Origin: Elysia crispata | Taxonomy: Eukaryota; Mollusca; Gastropoda; Plakobranchidae | Direction of reading: 5' to 3' | Length of the DNA stretch: 64,000 nt | NCBI GenBank assembly: GCA_033675545.1 | Contig: JAWDGP010000284.1 | Coordinates: 30,001-94,000 of the forward strand | Shown: piece after piece, positions 31,926 to 46,900 of the stretch | Layout of the letters: the number at the start of each line of letters is the position of its first letter | Numbering within the stretch: position 1 is the stretch's first letter | Translations under genes and position numbers: made by a program | Notes under the pieces: generated by a model | Seen by the model: only the letters and a program-made list of their open reading frames with translations | What the model was told of the DNA's origin: nothing | Databases searched by the model: none

Positions 31926-34701
31926 CTATTTTTTACAGCTTCATCTGCATGAACCAGGCTGCAGATATATGATTTGAAGATATGTGCAGATAAGATGTGG
32001 GTTATTTGATTTAGACATGTAACTGGTTCTTGATTTTCTCTGCAGGATGAATGAAAAGCGGTCATTACAGAAGCAGCAACAGATGGTTGGAAACTTCTTA
32101 CAACATGAGAATTAAAAATAAAGAAGATTGAATTTGCCCAAACCACAAAGAATTAAGATCTCGTGAACAGAAATTGAAAAGATGGTTGAGTCAATAGAAG
32201 CTTGCCAGATGACATTGCGTTCGAACTCGACTTAACCCACACGATGTGTGTATCTGCAGACTTCCTTCGTCCTGAAACAGCAAACCAAAGGCAACAAGAT
32301 TTACCTATGAGTTTTTAAATGTTTTGAACATCTCCAAGAGCTGAAACAGCTCAATTTTATTTTGAGGACCGTTGTAGGAATAGGTGGCTGATTTTATAGA
32401 TCTTTTTTAAAGTTCATTATTATATAGGTTTATATAAATGCGCACCCATGAAATCACGAAAGGCAGCGCATCATTGGGAATTTTCTTTTACCAGGAATCG
32501 CAAGTCTTCTTATAGATTATAGGTTTTAAAAGATCTTAAAATAAATAAACAAACAGATTTCCCGTATTTTAAGGAATATAGCATCTATTGTACACCTAAG
32601 GCTATTTCCGTGCTAAAACAAAAGGTCATCTGATATAGCGATCACCGTTCAAGAACATAAGAATAGCTACTGCATTGAATGATTGATGTTGGCACTCTTA
32701 AGTTTTTGGGTCACTCTCTTCAGAACCAAAAGGCCATCTGATTTGATCTTCGGTATAATTTTGTAAAATCCAAATTTTTTTTATAAATCCTTTCAAACGA
32801 TGAATTCCCACAAATGCAGTGAATCATTGTGAAATTTTTGCGGGAATATAAAACCATATAACAAGCATTTAGATAGACTTGGATAGTGCAAAATTAACTG
32901 ATTTCCCAGAATGATTTCACACGTAGTCTTTCAGCCGCAAGAATAACCCCCAAGAAAATCAAAGGCGAAAAGAAAAATTGATTTCCCAAGGCCAGAGATC
33001 TTTTAGCAGCACCAAGTATCAATCATAGTAAAACCTATTTACCAATAATATTTTAACGTGTAATTCCGCAATCATGTTCTTAGCAAACCTGTTCCTGATT
33101 TCACTCAGTCGCTACTTTAGGCTTTCAGCGCTATGGCTCACTGAAGATGTGAATGAAGCGAAACAAAATATCTTTTAGGTTGAGATGTTCAGGTGTAAAA
33201 GCAAACTTTTAGTTTAAGTCATATTTTTCACTTCACCTTTGTAGAACTTCAGAGAAGCAACTGTTTTAGAAAGACACAGATTCGTATACAGTATAGCTAT
33301 TCTTATACTAGTATACTAGAACTAGTATAGTTCCCCACTTGCAAAAAAGAAAAAATATCCTCATACTATACTGTGGTAGTTATAACATCCTTTAAGCACT
33401 CACTGTCTCATTTGGTCATGGGTAGACTAGGGTAACAGTTGGTTTGATGTACCCACAGTTTTATTAAAAGACATAGAGACTTATTGCATGACAGCAAAAA
33501 AGCCTAAATTAAATAAAACTATGTTTGTTTAATCAGTAAAGATTTTTTTAAAAAACATTACATTTACCACCAAAACAACAAATCTGATGATTCATATGGG
33601 ATTGCCATGTAAACTGTCAAATAAAACTTTCAAATATGAACCAAAAAGATTGAAACGGTCAAAGGGACGATAGCTGGATCGATTTAGTAAAGGTCTTTAT
33701 ACCTTCAGTGTGTTGATGTTTTAGTTGTTGTTTTTCGTGTGTTTGTTTGTTGTTTCTTTATGCATAATGAGTATTGCAAAAACTTCACCGCATTCAAATG
33801 GACTTTGCTCTGAGGGTAAAAGAGGACAACAGTATTCCTATATTAAAAAAACTTCACATTCACTTCCTGTTACAGCCAGAATGGAATTCAAAAACCCTTT
33901 ACTGTCCGCCGCGACAGGGCTACAGCAGTAGTTGTTGACATTAATAGCAGTTTGATCTCTGTGATAACTGTTTTATTAGCAGACGCGATCATACGAATAC
34001 CGAAGTGAGTCTGGAAATGCCATAGGGTTGATATTGAATTGATGGATTAACAACATGTCCAGTTTTGAATATCTTTTACAAAAGTGTCTGACTAATGTTT
34101 TGATGCTGTTGTTTTTGTTTTCCTTTTATTTATTTTTTTGTTGTTGTTTTGTTTGCTTCTTTTTTCTTTGCTTGCTTGTTTCTTTCTCGTTTCTCTTACG
34201 ATTGTGGATAATTCTAAATAATGTGGACTTTTTTTTTTCGCTATTTGTATTTTACATTGATACAAACAAAATCATGTCATTGCATAATGTTTTCTTTTTA
34301 ATCTCTCAAAAAGTACGAACATTGGTGAAGTCTGGAATATTTTTCTTTGTCATAAAAAAGAAAAGACACCATTGACTAATCCGATTGAGTTCCTGAAATC
34401 AGCAAATTGAAACATACTTTTTTCCCTAATGCCAATCGTACGCCAAAACCCATTTCCTTGTAATTTGGCCGTTTTTGCAAAGATTTAAAGCTGTAGACCA
34501 AAATCAACCAGGAAACCCTTTTTATTGAGTCTTATCAAGAGAAATAAGTAACTTATTTACTCTCATCTCGACTTTTACCAGATTTGGAAGACAATGATGG
34601 TGAATAAATTAAAATGTCTAAGTAGTTAAACTGTATGGAGAGTTCTTTCAAAATTTCAGAAAAGTTCCACGATACAAATTAAATATGATATCTATTTATG
34701 A

Positions 34702-34703
<2 letters not shown>

Positions 34704-34755
<52 letters not shown>
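34704..34755. repeat. (AT)n microsatellite
   Basis: About 25 AT units. Confidence 0.95.
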
Positions 34756-34757
<2 letters not shown>

Positions 34758-35140
34758 TCAGTAGGCCTTGACTTTAAAATGCTGCTGGTGGGAATAAATT
34801 GTGATTGTTTTCTGTTTAAACAAAGACGTGGATTTTTTTGTAAACGCAAAATCTAAACTCTACTAAATCATATTAAAAAGTACACACCATTTTGTTTTAG
34901 CGTTTCGCATTTCGAATAAATTTCGAACAACATGTATTACAAATGAAGTATTGATTTTTTAAACAGTTGTATTTCATAAAAACTTAAAGAAAAGAAAAAC
35001 TCCTAACAAACAAAATTGTTACCAAATCTTCCATAAAATATTATCAAAGGGGCACCAAGGAGTTAAAATATAATACTTAAAAACTATAGGACTTCTCTAC
35101 CTTTGGTTAAGATGGTGAATATAGTTACTGCTATGTTTTG

Positions 35141-35412
35141 TTTGCTTTATTTTGTTTTGGTTTTGTTGTTGTTGCTGTTGTTGTCATTGTTGTTATTGTT
35201 GCTTTGCTTTTTGCTTTTTGTTGTTGTTGTTTTTTTGTTTTTTTTGTTTTTTGTATTTGTTTGTTTTGTGTTTTTTGGTTTTTTTGTTTTTTTTTTGTTT
35301 TTTGTTTGTTTTGTTTTTTTTTGGTTTTTTTTTGGTTTGGTTTGTTTTGTTGTTTTTTTTTTTTTGGGGGGGAGGTGTTTTTATTTTTTTAAGGGGCCGG
35401 TTTTTTTTTTAA
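35141..35412 (-). repeat. T/G low-complexity block, about 270 bp
   Basis: TTTTG and TTG units ending in a GGGGGG stretch and more T runs. The largest block of this type in the window. Confidence 0.85.
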
Positions 35413-35771
35413 ATTTATGAAGACTTTTGAAAATGATTTAACTTCACACCCACATTACATTCTAGCGAAATGATGAACAGAAGTTCAATTACGCGCCTGT
35501 TCAAAGAAATAGAATAAAATACAACTTTACAGGCTAATATCTTTTCAACTAACACTTTGCGTCAACTTGCAAGAAATGTATTTTGAAACTGTGCATTAAG
35601 GAACAGGACAGCAAAAACAATGTTACTGTTTATATCTGCATAAAGGTACAGATCAACAGACATCAGGCTGTAGAAGAGATTGGAGGAATATTATTTCTTT
35701 TCTGTTGCAGATCCGCTTCAATGATACGCGTGTACAAAGTTTCATCATTTCTGTATATGTATATATGTGAA

Positions 35772-35801
35772 TGTGTGTGTGTATATATATATATATATAT
35801 A
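35772..35801. repeat. Short GT then AT array
   Basis: GTGTGTGT then about ten AT units. Confidence 0.85.
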
Positions 35802-38477
35802 GCTAGACTCTGCTCGACTCTTTTTTTTTCTGTAAGAAAATATTGGATTCTTTCCTCTTGTACGTGTGAGATAAAACTCAATGTCTATAACGATGTGGAA
35901 GCAGCTAATTGAGGTTCTCCAAGGGGCAAAAATGACGCTTTCATGAGTAAAGCCTTTGGGTGCGAACGAAAAGTGTTACGCAGTGACGATGATTGTGCCC
36001 TTCAAATTCATAGGCCTCTACAAGTTTCTGACATCTGTCTTCAATCAAAAAAGACGATTCAGGTTAGCAACAGATGAGTCTTGATCAATAGAGTCCAGAT
36101 TTACTCAGTCATTTTCAACCTAGTATATCATTATCGAGGTAACTGCTTTGAAGTTTGATTTATGAGTTTGAACTGCAACGTTATCATGTGGGTCAGTCTT
36201 GTTTGCTTAGATTAATTAAAATCAGGCTGCGGTTAAAAAGAGCAAATATGCATAGAGATATCTACGCTAATTTAAAGTGTTATATAACAATGAAGATTGT
36301 GTTTTGTTATCTTAGGTACATCCTCTATGATTCGAGACTATAGAAATCCTCTCTAGGGATCGAATGCTTTAAATGAATATAATTGATGCATTCGTATTTT
36401 TTGTCCTAATGTTCATGATAATGTTTTGTTACTTTGTTTTTATCGCTTTGGGGTTTTTTAATCGTTTCATTGTCTCTTTTATAACAGTTATCTTCGAGTT
36501 AAAAATTATGACTGTGATAATACACATTCCCTATGATTCATATTCACAATGACTCCGCACTTACGTTTTACAACTTCAGTGCGCAATCTTTGAGACATGT
36601 TGAGACATGTTTTAAAATATTCTACCTGGCAAAGCGTTGTCCCTCACATGTCAATATTCGGTCAACAATTATAGTTTGAAACACTTCTTTAACTCCAAAG
36701 CAATCTTTTATTCGTACTATTTCAAACAAGCCCTTTTAGGCATATCAGTGCCTAAAAAGATGAAGATTCAAAATAAGTCAATTACATCGACTAAAAGAAA
36801 AAAGTTGTCGCCAAGGTAAGTGTTCTGAAAGTGAGATACTATGGATAAAGTGTTTGCTTCCGTTGGAGTCAATCTTAACCAAAGCCCAAAATTTTTTTTA
36901 TGTTTCATTACCTTTTTTATAGGATAGATTCATACGTAGTTGTTTGGTAGTGTATAATAATGTGGAATAGAGATTTTAATGGCGTTATCTTGACAAACAG
37001 GTATTTGTCCTTCACTCTAGAAATTGGTTCCCATAATTCAAGAAGTCAAGATGACCTTTGAACGAAGAAAATATCTCAAGTTGTTTAATTCGTGATACCA
37101 AGTCAAAGTCCACTATGAGGTGACATGACGATGCAAAGGAATAGATTTTATGCCGTAAATAGTTTAGTCAGGTCTGTGGAATTACATGTACATGAAAATT
37201 TTGTGGATGAGGAAGGAGGAGATCAACTTAGGCCTTCGACCATGAGGCTTGAAACACACTAACTATGGAGTCGCGTCCCCATTTCGTATGCTTTATCTTA
37301 GCCATGAAGGGGAACTTATATCGCGTAGAAAGGTCAAGAAAACGTTTGCATTTGCGAATGGCGGCTTTAAAAGAACCTCTTCAGTATATGCAAAAAAAGT
37401 CCGTTTGGTAACAATCATGATTGCTAGATATGTAGATCTAATCGCGTTCTTCATGGTTTATGTTTTCTTCGAGGCAAATTATTGAAGTCGTCGGTTCTAA
37501 TCACACATTTGCTTCATGTTAAAAGATAGCCTTCGTTCATTTTGGTAGACGATCTGTACCAATAAAATTTGTTTATCGCGATCATATAAAACGTATGGCA
37601 TGCCTGATATCGTTAATGACGTGGTTGATCCTGTTAGATACAGGGTATCAATATTTAATCAAAGCGTTTAATCAGTTTCAAAGCCTTTAATATGCGTTAA
37701 GTTGATTAAGTTATGTAAATGCGTATGATTTTTAACCTTTTTGGTCACTCATGGATAATAATTAGTCAAGATAGGAAAAAAAATAGTTTAGTTCCCCTTT
37801 TTAACTGTAACTTCATTAAAGACACTACTGCGTGTTTCTTCGCCATTCATTTTTCTTACATTAGGCGAATTAGTTTGAGTGGAAAAGTATATTGTATATA
37901 ATTCTATAATCATAAATAACGCTAAAACACAATATATCCATGTATTTTCATAAAAACTAAAGATGGCAAGCACTAGTCTTAGACACAACCCCCACTCAGT
38001 GGGTTTGTGAAGTCGAAACTAAACTGACTGGCCACAAAATAAGGAGTCTGGGGGTTTATAAAATGAAAGGGAAAAATAGCAAATGAAGAATGCAAGAAAG
38101 TGTTGATAAGGAACTTGTAGAGCAACAGCCTTGGCATTACTGTTAGACGTGGATCCGCATCATGAAATAAGCAGAGACAGTGGGTAGCAGTAGTGATCCT
38201 GTCAGTGATATTAAAGCTTAGCAGAATGAGACGAGCAGCAATCTTGCAAGTACGTTGCTGGCTGGAAAGGCTAATTTATCATTGAGGTATTTTACTATTC
38301 TCTGCATCAAAAGGATCGTGGAATTCATCGCCAACGCCAAGGGAAATCCGGTAAAAAGAAAGATGATTCAAAATTGAATTTGAAAAGTGTCTGTGTTTAT
38401 TTCCACGAAATTTCTCGAAGTATCTGATTGGAGAGGGTGGCTTTCTATCAAGCCAGGAATAGGGCTCGTAAGGTGGA

Positions 38478-38575
38478 ATCCAATCACACGATCAGATGTC
38501 ACAGCCAAGAATCAAACCTAGACTGTCATATAAAAAAGGCCGAACAGCTCACCGATGTAGAACACCAATGTCCTT
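38478..38575 (-). repeat. tRNA-derived SINE remnant
   Basis: Minus strand TGGTGTTCTACATCGG (38552-38567) as a worn A-box and AGGTTTGATTCTTGG (38505-38519) as a worn B-box, about 35 nt apart, as in tRNA-headed SINEs. No cloverleaf closes. Confidence 0.4.
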
Positions 38576-40072
38576 GTTGTATGTAAAATATATAAGGATT
38601 TAGGAATACTTTGCTCTTAGCGGGCGATGCCCAATTGAAGTCCGGTTTTTAACTCAAAAAAAAAAAATTCTCTGTGCCCTAATATAATCCGGATAAAAAT
38701 TTAATGGAAATATATCGTTATAACTTTTGCTGAAGTTTGTATAAGTTCATGGGTTGAACGACCTGTTGATAAGATCGCCTCGGAACGAACCCTAGATTAT
38801 TTAATAGAGAGTCCATTGTTCTGCAGAGAGATTTTTTTGGGTGTGTGTACCAGATTTTGATACATATCATGCCTGATTTGTATAGGGAGCGGGGCGGTGA
38901 GAGATTTAGGTAGAAATGGGTTGACGATAAGGCGATGGGTGACCTTTCGGGCATGCAGCTTGTGTGAGTCTGCTTTCATCGCAAAAATTAAATGTTTATC
39001 GTCTCTTCTAATTTGAAGAAAAAAATCAAGGACATAAAGTGATATTTGGGAGGAGTTTCAAGGGAACCTGTAAAGGCTTTATTTTCCTGCATTTCTAACT
39101 ATCATTGATGAGTAGCTCATTGAGAGCGCTAACCTTGTCTCTGATGCAGTTCTTTTCATCAGTTACTCAAATGAGGGAATACCTTACCTGAGTAAAAAGG
39201 AAACATTATCAAGAGCAACAATCCTTAGATACTAGGTCGTGACATAGTTATTCTGAGTTGTTTCTATGGAAGTGACGTATAATCGCCGCTGATATATTTC
39301 TTCACTATTAATGAAATAAGCTCTTATTTTATCGCAGAAAAAGCTTTCTTTGAAACTAAGAGACGCAGTAAACACTTACTATTAAATCAAGGCTTGTTTT
39401 CTTTAATGTCTTATCAATTGAAAAAAAAAACATCCACCGTTCTACAAGTGCAAAGTAGGACACACCTCTTTTATAATTTACAGGTGATAAAAGAAGATCT
39501 GGGATTGTGTTCTTTTATAATGATATTTAGGAGGATTTGACAACACTGACATCGTGACAAAATATTCTGCACAAAACCAAAAGATGACCTATGGTCATTT
39601 TCAGCTATATTGTGGAGCTCACACCGTGTTTAAAATGGATGTAGCTCATTGTACCTCCAGACTTTAGACTATTTTCCCTAGAAAACTGTCTAAGGGTTTG
39701 CAAAGTACATGTATCTGCAATCGCAATTTATCAATATCAAACAACAGTATGCTTCGATTATCGATTATTGATTATACTGTGCTACTACGAGTACAGTAGT
39801 AGAATTTTGTTCCTTCACTCATGTAATGATAGTCGACTCTGTAAAAAAACAGGTAGCAAAAGCCTAACATCTACAAGTTTTACAGAATGACGTCATTCAT
39901 CAAAAGGTGAAAGATGGGCCCGATTCCAGTCTATATCATATGTCCTGTATCCTGTTTTCACATCTTTCGTATTATTTGTCTCTAGTTAGTAAATATATGG
40001 TTCATTTTTCTGTTTTAGAGACAGACGATTAAAAGTCGTGGGAATGGAGAAGTTGGGATAGAAAGAGTGAGA

Positions 40073-40247
40073 AACAAAGGTAGAAACAGAGACGAAGACA
40101 GAAGGGATTGAGTAGACGTCAGAAATAGAGAGAGACAAACAGAGACAGACATAGACAGAGCGACAGAAAAGAAGAACTAGATAGATAAATATAGATAAAA
40201 GGGGGAGAGAGTGTGCGTCAGAAAAAAGAGACAGAGGAAATAGCCAA

Positions 40248-40299
<52 letters not shown>

Positions 40300-40365
40300 C
40301 TGGGATAAAGAGGAGAAAGAGGGGAAGCATAGACAGATAGAGACAGAGAGAGAGAGAGAGATGAC
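40073..40365. repeat. Purine-rich tract with (GA)n cores
   Basis: Pure GA at 40252-40295 and 40345-40362, set in a decayed AGACAGA/AGATAGA purine-rich tract. Confidence 0.88.
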
Positions 40366-40789
40366 ATCAAAACAGCCTTATAAAGTATAATTATTATGAA
40401 TATTTTGATATTTCGAAAGCTTCCCGTAATGTTGCAAAATGCAGGTTTCGATCTACGTATGCCTCTCCTTTCAGCTTCACAAAACACTTACTGTAATGAA
40501 TCTTCTTTATCGCAAAAAGAGCGTGTCACCAGGATTAGATAAGATACTGGCAATACCGGTGTAAACTAGTTATAGCAAAGTTAAAATTAACACGTGAACT
40601 TTCAAGAACCGTTTCTAGATCATAGCATGCACGTTCCGCAATATTTTTTGAGGTCATAATCTACATGTGTAAGCATTGATAAGAGTTAGATATGAGATTT
40701 TCGTCCCTTTAAGGAGTAATCAAATGGAATACGTGCTAAAATACAGGTTAAAAAGGCCTTCAGTCAGTCAGGTGCCCTGCTCTTTAGCG

Positions 40790-41190
40790 TATACGATCAT
40801 GACCTTTCACGCATCTCCTTCCCTCGTCGTATGAGCCATTTCGTTAGTCCATCCAACATCTTTTCACGTTGTCTAACTCTTCTGCCTTTTCCTTCGATCA
40901 TTCCAGTCGTCACCAGATGTTCTAGTTTTTCTCGTCCTATCACATGGCCAAAAAGGTTGCCTGGTGTTTACGTATTCTACTTATGAGTGATCTTGTGTCA
41001 GCTTCTCGTAACATTGTTTCGTTTGATTTCTTTGTAGTCCATGAGATTAGTAGTATTCTCTAATAGAACCACATTTCTGTTGCCCTCAGTTTCTTTTGTA
41101 ACTGTTTTGAAATTCTCCAAGCATCGCATCCATACATCAGAATATAAAGCAGTCCAGGTCTCTAATTCTCGTATGAATGCAGCTATGTAC
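40790..41190 (-). mobile_element. LINE 3' fragment, RTE-like reverse transcriptase C-terminus
   Basis: On the minus strand the upper half reads ETWTALYSDVWMRCLENF and TNLMDYKEI, and the lower half, in another frame, reads GHVIGREKLEHLVTTG, IEGKGRR, REKMLDGLTKWL. This order (W-L-SD, MRCLE-F, FGHV-R-, LE-LV-TG, G-R-RQREK-LDGL--WL) is the usual C-terminal region after the polymerase domain of RTE-type LINEs. One frame change and several stops are seen. The polymerase core and endonuclease are absent, so it is a 5'-truncated dead copy. RTE is my best clade guess. Confidence 0.7.
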
Positions 41191-42099
41191 ATGTATTATA
41201 TGTGAGCACAGATTTCATTCTCTGGGCTCTTTTTGTTTGCGCCATTTTTGATGCCGAGAGGCAGCCGAGGCATCCATGTCTGAGCACCAATATGTGAACG
41301 GTGATATAGATAGATATTCTTGATGCAATTTCAGTGTTGTTGCGTCGATCGCTTACCATTAATCGGACATAAACATCCTATTAGATAGTCAAAACGAGCC
41401 TGGCTTTTTAGCTCGCAGTGAAAATTTTTTTATCAGTACATTATGTCAGGAAATAGCCTTGAAATTTATAAATAAAATAATGAAAATTGGTTTTGTTCCT
41501 ATTACCGTTAGTATGACAGTTGACTCCTTTTCGTGGCCATTATCAAGATCATAGCTGACGAGAAAAATGGAGTGAAATTATTAGTTTTATGGTGATTGGG
41601 CTTGATTACATACGTATGGCATACGTGTATTCTTTGAGGTTAGAGAGACCAGAATTAGACAAAAACACTTTACAACTAAATGCCTAGCAAATAATGGCCT
41701 CGTTATAGATGAAGATCAATTTTGCATCCTTTTTTTTTAATCTTCTTCCCGACTGAATCGAATTTCAATATCTATGCGTTAGATTTTGCACTGGTAATTA
41801 TGTCCAAGTCCTTGAATGTTAAGAGATAATTCATCCATAAGAATATCAATAAAACAAAGGAGTCTGTTTTTTTTATGCTAACAAAAAAAAAATAGGAAAA
41901 AATTAGGGAGAATTTCAATGTTTTTTTCAACAAATTGTCAAATAATTTTCATTCAATCCTTTAGGAGCATTCTCTAGTGTCTTAGTCTTAATCTTTTTCA
42001 TGAAGGTAAAATACTGATAATATCTTTATTTCTAAAATTCCATTTATTTTATTTTTTAAATGAAGCTTATTTGATTAATATAATCCTTCCTTTTACCTC
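41191..42099. other. Intergenic, no gene seen
   Basis: Sequence upstream of the RTE-like fragment on its strand. No polymerase core could be read. Confidence 0.45.
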
Positions 42100-43051
42100 A
42101 TAAGTAAAATCTATTGTTGCCATATATTTTTCAGTAAAGGATTTATCATTTGTTTACATGAATAATTATGTGACTGAACTATGTATTTTGAAAAAGAAAA
42201 AAAAATCTCGATAGAGTGGATTTTTCTCTTTCATTGCTGTTTGCTTTTGCCAACAAGCATGCAGTTTACTTTGATCAACAATAGAAGGAAAAAAACCACA
42301 AAAGTCAGAATTATTAATTTGCAAATGCTTTAATACAGCTTGGTAATCACCAGCAACATCAAAGACAAGCAACTTTGTATTCAAATTGGCATGATAAAAG
42401 AATTATTTTTAACATCATATGAAAGTTGCTTTTAAACCATGAAGTATCATAGTAAAAACTCACGGTGACAAAGACTATCTTTTATCACGAAGATCCAATA
42501 GATATCACTGGTTTTTGGTTAAAATTGATGGTTATCAAGCATTAGTAAAGATTTGCTCAAATGTTATCATCAAATTAATGATGTATGTTTTAAAGAAATT
42601 TGTCAGCTCAGTCCATTTACACAGGCACTTCTTTGACACAGAGAAGGGTACAAATATGCATCATTATCACAGACAAGCACTAAGGATCATTAAACCTGAT
42701 CATTTGAGGTGACAATTTTTAAGGTGTCCATTTACATAATCTTCGTATAATTACTATCTTTTCTCTTCACATACTCCAAAAGGTAATGTACAGCTGCCAC
42801 ATTATCTTTGCTCTAATATCACTTTCATATTTATAACTTAAGATAGTTGTATAACACAGCAGAATTTGACATAATGAGTAAATATGTGCCTTAATATACA
42901 CACTATGCCAAACTGATGATTACAAATGTTCTCTTTGTAAGTTGATGGACTGCATGGAAACACAATTGCTGTATAAAAAAGGGCTTTTGAATATTTACAA
43001 AAGATATTAAAATTAAACAGAAATTGTCATTCAAAAAGAATAATGAATATC

Positions 43052-43062
43052 TATTATTGTTG

Positions 43063-43133
<71 letters not shown>
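43052..43133. repeat. (TTA)n microsatellite
   Basis: A few TTG units then about 22 TTA units, within the possible 3' UTR of GPCAT. Confidence 0.95.
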
Positions 43134-43950
43134 CGCAAAATATATTCAATGCAACGCAGTTTTTAATATTCAGAGGAGATAAAAATGCATTGTTATAAGT
43201 GTCTACGTTTTAGTGAAAATAGTTACATGCCAACTATTTGGCCTCACTACAAGACACTATAGCAATGAATTAAAGATGATGAAGACAAAATCAAAAAGAA
43301 AAGCTGGAATAGTTCAAGATGTGACTCAATAATTTCATGAAAATTATTACAAATAGGTACCACCTAAGTATGTCATGTTTGGAACACAATAAAAGTAAAT
43401 CCAAATGTTATATTTAAAACAACAATTTAGAACTCAAACAAAGATCTCTTCAAAAAGGGAAGAAACAAAAAGTTTGGAGTTAAAAATAAATTGGACATAT
43501 TGAATGTTAAAAATATAAATCACCAAGCACATAAATAATGGTTCTACGCTTTAAAATTTTTTTTTATGGATATCTTTTTTTTTCTTTTCAAAAAATAACA
43601 CTGGTAAAAGATTTTTGGAAAATTGTACAAAACTTTTTTTTGCCTTAAAGCTTTTGACTGAATAAAAGTGCAAGAAACTGTTTGGGTTTAGATCAAGAGG
43701 AAATAGATTCTTGATCAGGGTTATTTACAACATTTACAATACCACCTCTCCCTCATTTATTATGTGTGTGAGTTTAAACACATTGCAACTATTTCATTTA
43801 AACCAAAAAAAATTGTCATATAAGTCATAGGGAGCAAAGATTAAGCTAGAAAGCCAAGCCAATATAACTATAGGCCCATGTCATTAGCATATGTAATCAT
43901 ATGAAGCGCTAGAGTCACAAAATGTTTAGTTGGTTCTAAATAATATATAT

Positions 43951-43954
<4 letters not shown>

Positions 43955-43994
<40 letters not shown>
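43955..43994. repeat. (AT)n microsatellite
   Basis: About 19 AT units, within the possible 3' UTR of GPCAT. Confidence 0.93.
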
Positions 43995-43997
<3 letters not shown>

Positions 43998-46900
43998 AAA
44001 CATAAGTACTATAATATATCAGTGGTTTTTGTGCAAAATATTTTATTTTTGCAATATTGTATCCAAAAAGGGAAAGAGAATCAAATGTATGTAGGGAAAA
44101 TATGTAAATGAATTGAGACAATTTTTACTGTGTTTTCATTTTTTCCTCCGAACGTTCATTACATACAAAGTAATAAAAAATTAGTCTCAATAGGAGTAGT
44201 ATTTTGGAAGCAAATATAAGAATGATAAAAAATTTTGAAAAAGGATAAGCTGGATCATTTGGTCAGGAAACAAAATATTGAGATACACTCAAGTGTAATT
44301 TTTTTTTTTTCAAGGGGGAGGGCTGAGATGATCAAAAAGGGCAACTTGATACCAAGGCCTGAATGATATGTTTTTTTTTTTTTTTTAATAAATACTTTAC
44401 ATTGGACTCACTTAATAATTATAAAAGCTAGAAAAGAAGACCGAGAAACTGAGGATAATTTAAAGAAATTTTCATTCTTTCAGATATCAGACAGATTATT
44501 CCGTTTCCATTTTTATCAAACCATATTTGACTCTTTTGATTTATGAAAAACTTGAATAGGACAACCTTTTTTCTAAGCAGAACCATGGTTATGCAAACAA
44601 GCTCAGTGAAATGAAGAAGCTATAAAGCTTTATTTTATGAAGATAATAAAAATGGAATGAAAAACACGCCATGAGACATTTAAATACAATATTTGCGATG
44701 ATGGTGAGGTTTTTTTCTCAACATATGTATAATTTTATTCTAGAGATAACTTGAGCAAACCAGAATCACATATCAGTAAAAGTCATAAACATCTTAAATC
44801 AATAGGTTTTTTGTGAACTTTCAGACAATGAAACTTTTTAAAGTCTTGCAGAGCTATTCTATGAGAGTCTGAAAGATCTGGCCAATGGAATCATCATTTT
44901 AGGTATAGGATCTAAAACTGCAATACAGATTCAAAAATTAAATCATCTTTTCTTACCACATCTTTATTTCAACTCCAACTTCACCTCTCTGAATCCCAAT
45001 TTAGTTTAATTTCCTACACATTTTATGACTGGGCAAATTAAATGTTTAAGGTGTATTTTCTAATGCTCTCTCTCTTTTTTTTTTTAATTTAAGCATGCAA
45101 TTTTTCATTTACTTCGAACAGCTTACATCCATGACAGCCATTTATCAAGGCTATGTGACTAGATTACAAAGTTAAAAATTTCAATTTGATTAATATAGCT
45201 AGTTTAGATCATTCCGAGGTCAAATCAATTTTTGAACTCCCCTGAGAAACTTGATGTTCTTGACTTAAAGTAATAGGGACAGTCATTGAAGACATTGATT
45301 ATATACATAATTGTCCCCGACAGCTCAAAATATCTGTAAAATCAACTCTCTTTCACAATAGATGCAGTTTTAAGAGGTACACCAGTAGCCATTTTATGGT
45401 GTAGGTTTCAACTGACAGAATTTTGAGACAGGTATTAACAATAGTAACACATGCAATATTATTTGAAAAGAGGGGGGAAAAAGTGATAATAACCACACCC
45501 ATTTTCAAACAAAAAACTTCAATAGATGCAAGAAAATCACAAATATTGCACATAGGAGAAGATGAACAGCCTAGAAAGCCACAGTAGAATGAAACTTGTT
45601 TGTGGTTCTACACAATAGATCATTCTTTGGATTACCATTAACTTGATGGATCAAAAAAGTGCAAATTTATCCTCATTGTTCAACAATTTAAGCAATTTAA
45701 ATTTCAAAGACCTAATATTTTTGGGACATAGAAACAGCAAAATCATTTATCTGTTGTGTCATTTAGAACACTTTGTCTCACAAATAATTCAACAACCTCC
45801 TTTTGTTTATCAGCATACTGAAAGCAATGAAAAAATGACCCCCTAAAATTTAGTTCAAAATTATTAAGATGCAGCAAGCTATTGAAAGAAGTCAAGCTGA
45901 AAAAAGATTGACAAGGTTGCAAATTCCATTGTTTTCAAAAATCTTTTCTATCAAGAAGCTGCCGACTTTTGTTTACGATTTAAATTAAAAACCACTAGGG
46001 TCATCTGTTTGTGGGGGCAGTAACAGATGAAAGAATAAAACACTCTTTGATGCCTATCCATATGACTTCATTAATTGTAATATTTGATTCTTCTTCTGAT
46101 ATTTAGCCAGTGGCTTAAGGAATGTTTTGAAATATGCTAAATAACTTATTAAAAATCCCTTACAAAAGCTTTCTCTGTTCAAATCAGATTTTAAAATATA
46201 TGAAACAGATGATGTAAGGTATCTGACTTCTTTATTTTTTTTAGGTTGAGCTAAAGAACTTAAAAAAAAAAGTTACAAGAAATTGGCAACCTAGGTTGCT
46301 GGAAAAAATGTCATGATTATTTTATAAGTAAGCGACAAAAAGCAGAAAATACTGGTACAAGGACAGATTTCTTGCCTTTCAAGATAAAATTTTAAAATGA
46401 ATCTGTCAGCAAAAATTGAATTTGCAATCAAATTTAAAAAATCTGAATAGTATTAAATTCATTTTCCAGAGCAAAAACTGATTGCCTTCATCTTCAATTC
46501 CTCTTGGGTTTTCTTTTCAGATCTAAAGCTTCATCTTCACAGGTGCATCATTATTAACAAAAATGCAGCCCCAACAATATGATGTTCATTAAAAACCCAT
46601 TATTGAGACAAGCTTTTGTATACAACTTTTCAACAAGGGAGACAGACTGATCTCTGGATTTAGATCAGCAGGTATAGGAGTAAGCCTAATAAATAGAAAA
46701 AGCATTCCTGAAGCATCAAAAAGGAGTGGAATGCAAAAATGAACTTTAGGCCATGAGAGCACTCTTTTGGCAACTTGTTCTATGTTCAAAAGTATATCAG
46801 AACTATTAAGAAAACATTAAAATGAGTCGCAAGAAGTGAAACGCAAAGCAAAAAAAATGATAACTTGTAACTGACCTTTCTTTCTATAAAAAAAGATATT

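Larger units (their letters stand above)
27354..34703. other. Intergenic, no gene seen
   Basis: AT-rich. Holds the GA arrays and T/G blocks listed separately and short palindromic sequence at about 33290-33375 (TATACTAGTATACTAG-like). Confidence 0.45.
34756..40072. other. Intergenic, no gene seen
   Basis: No supported exon. Frames at 37249-37485 and 38718-38979 have no recognisable relatives. Confidence 0.45.
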
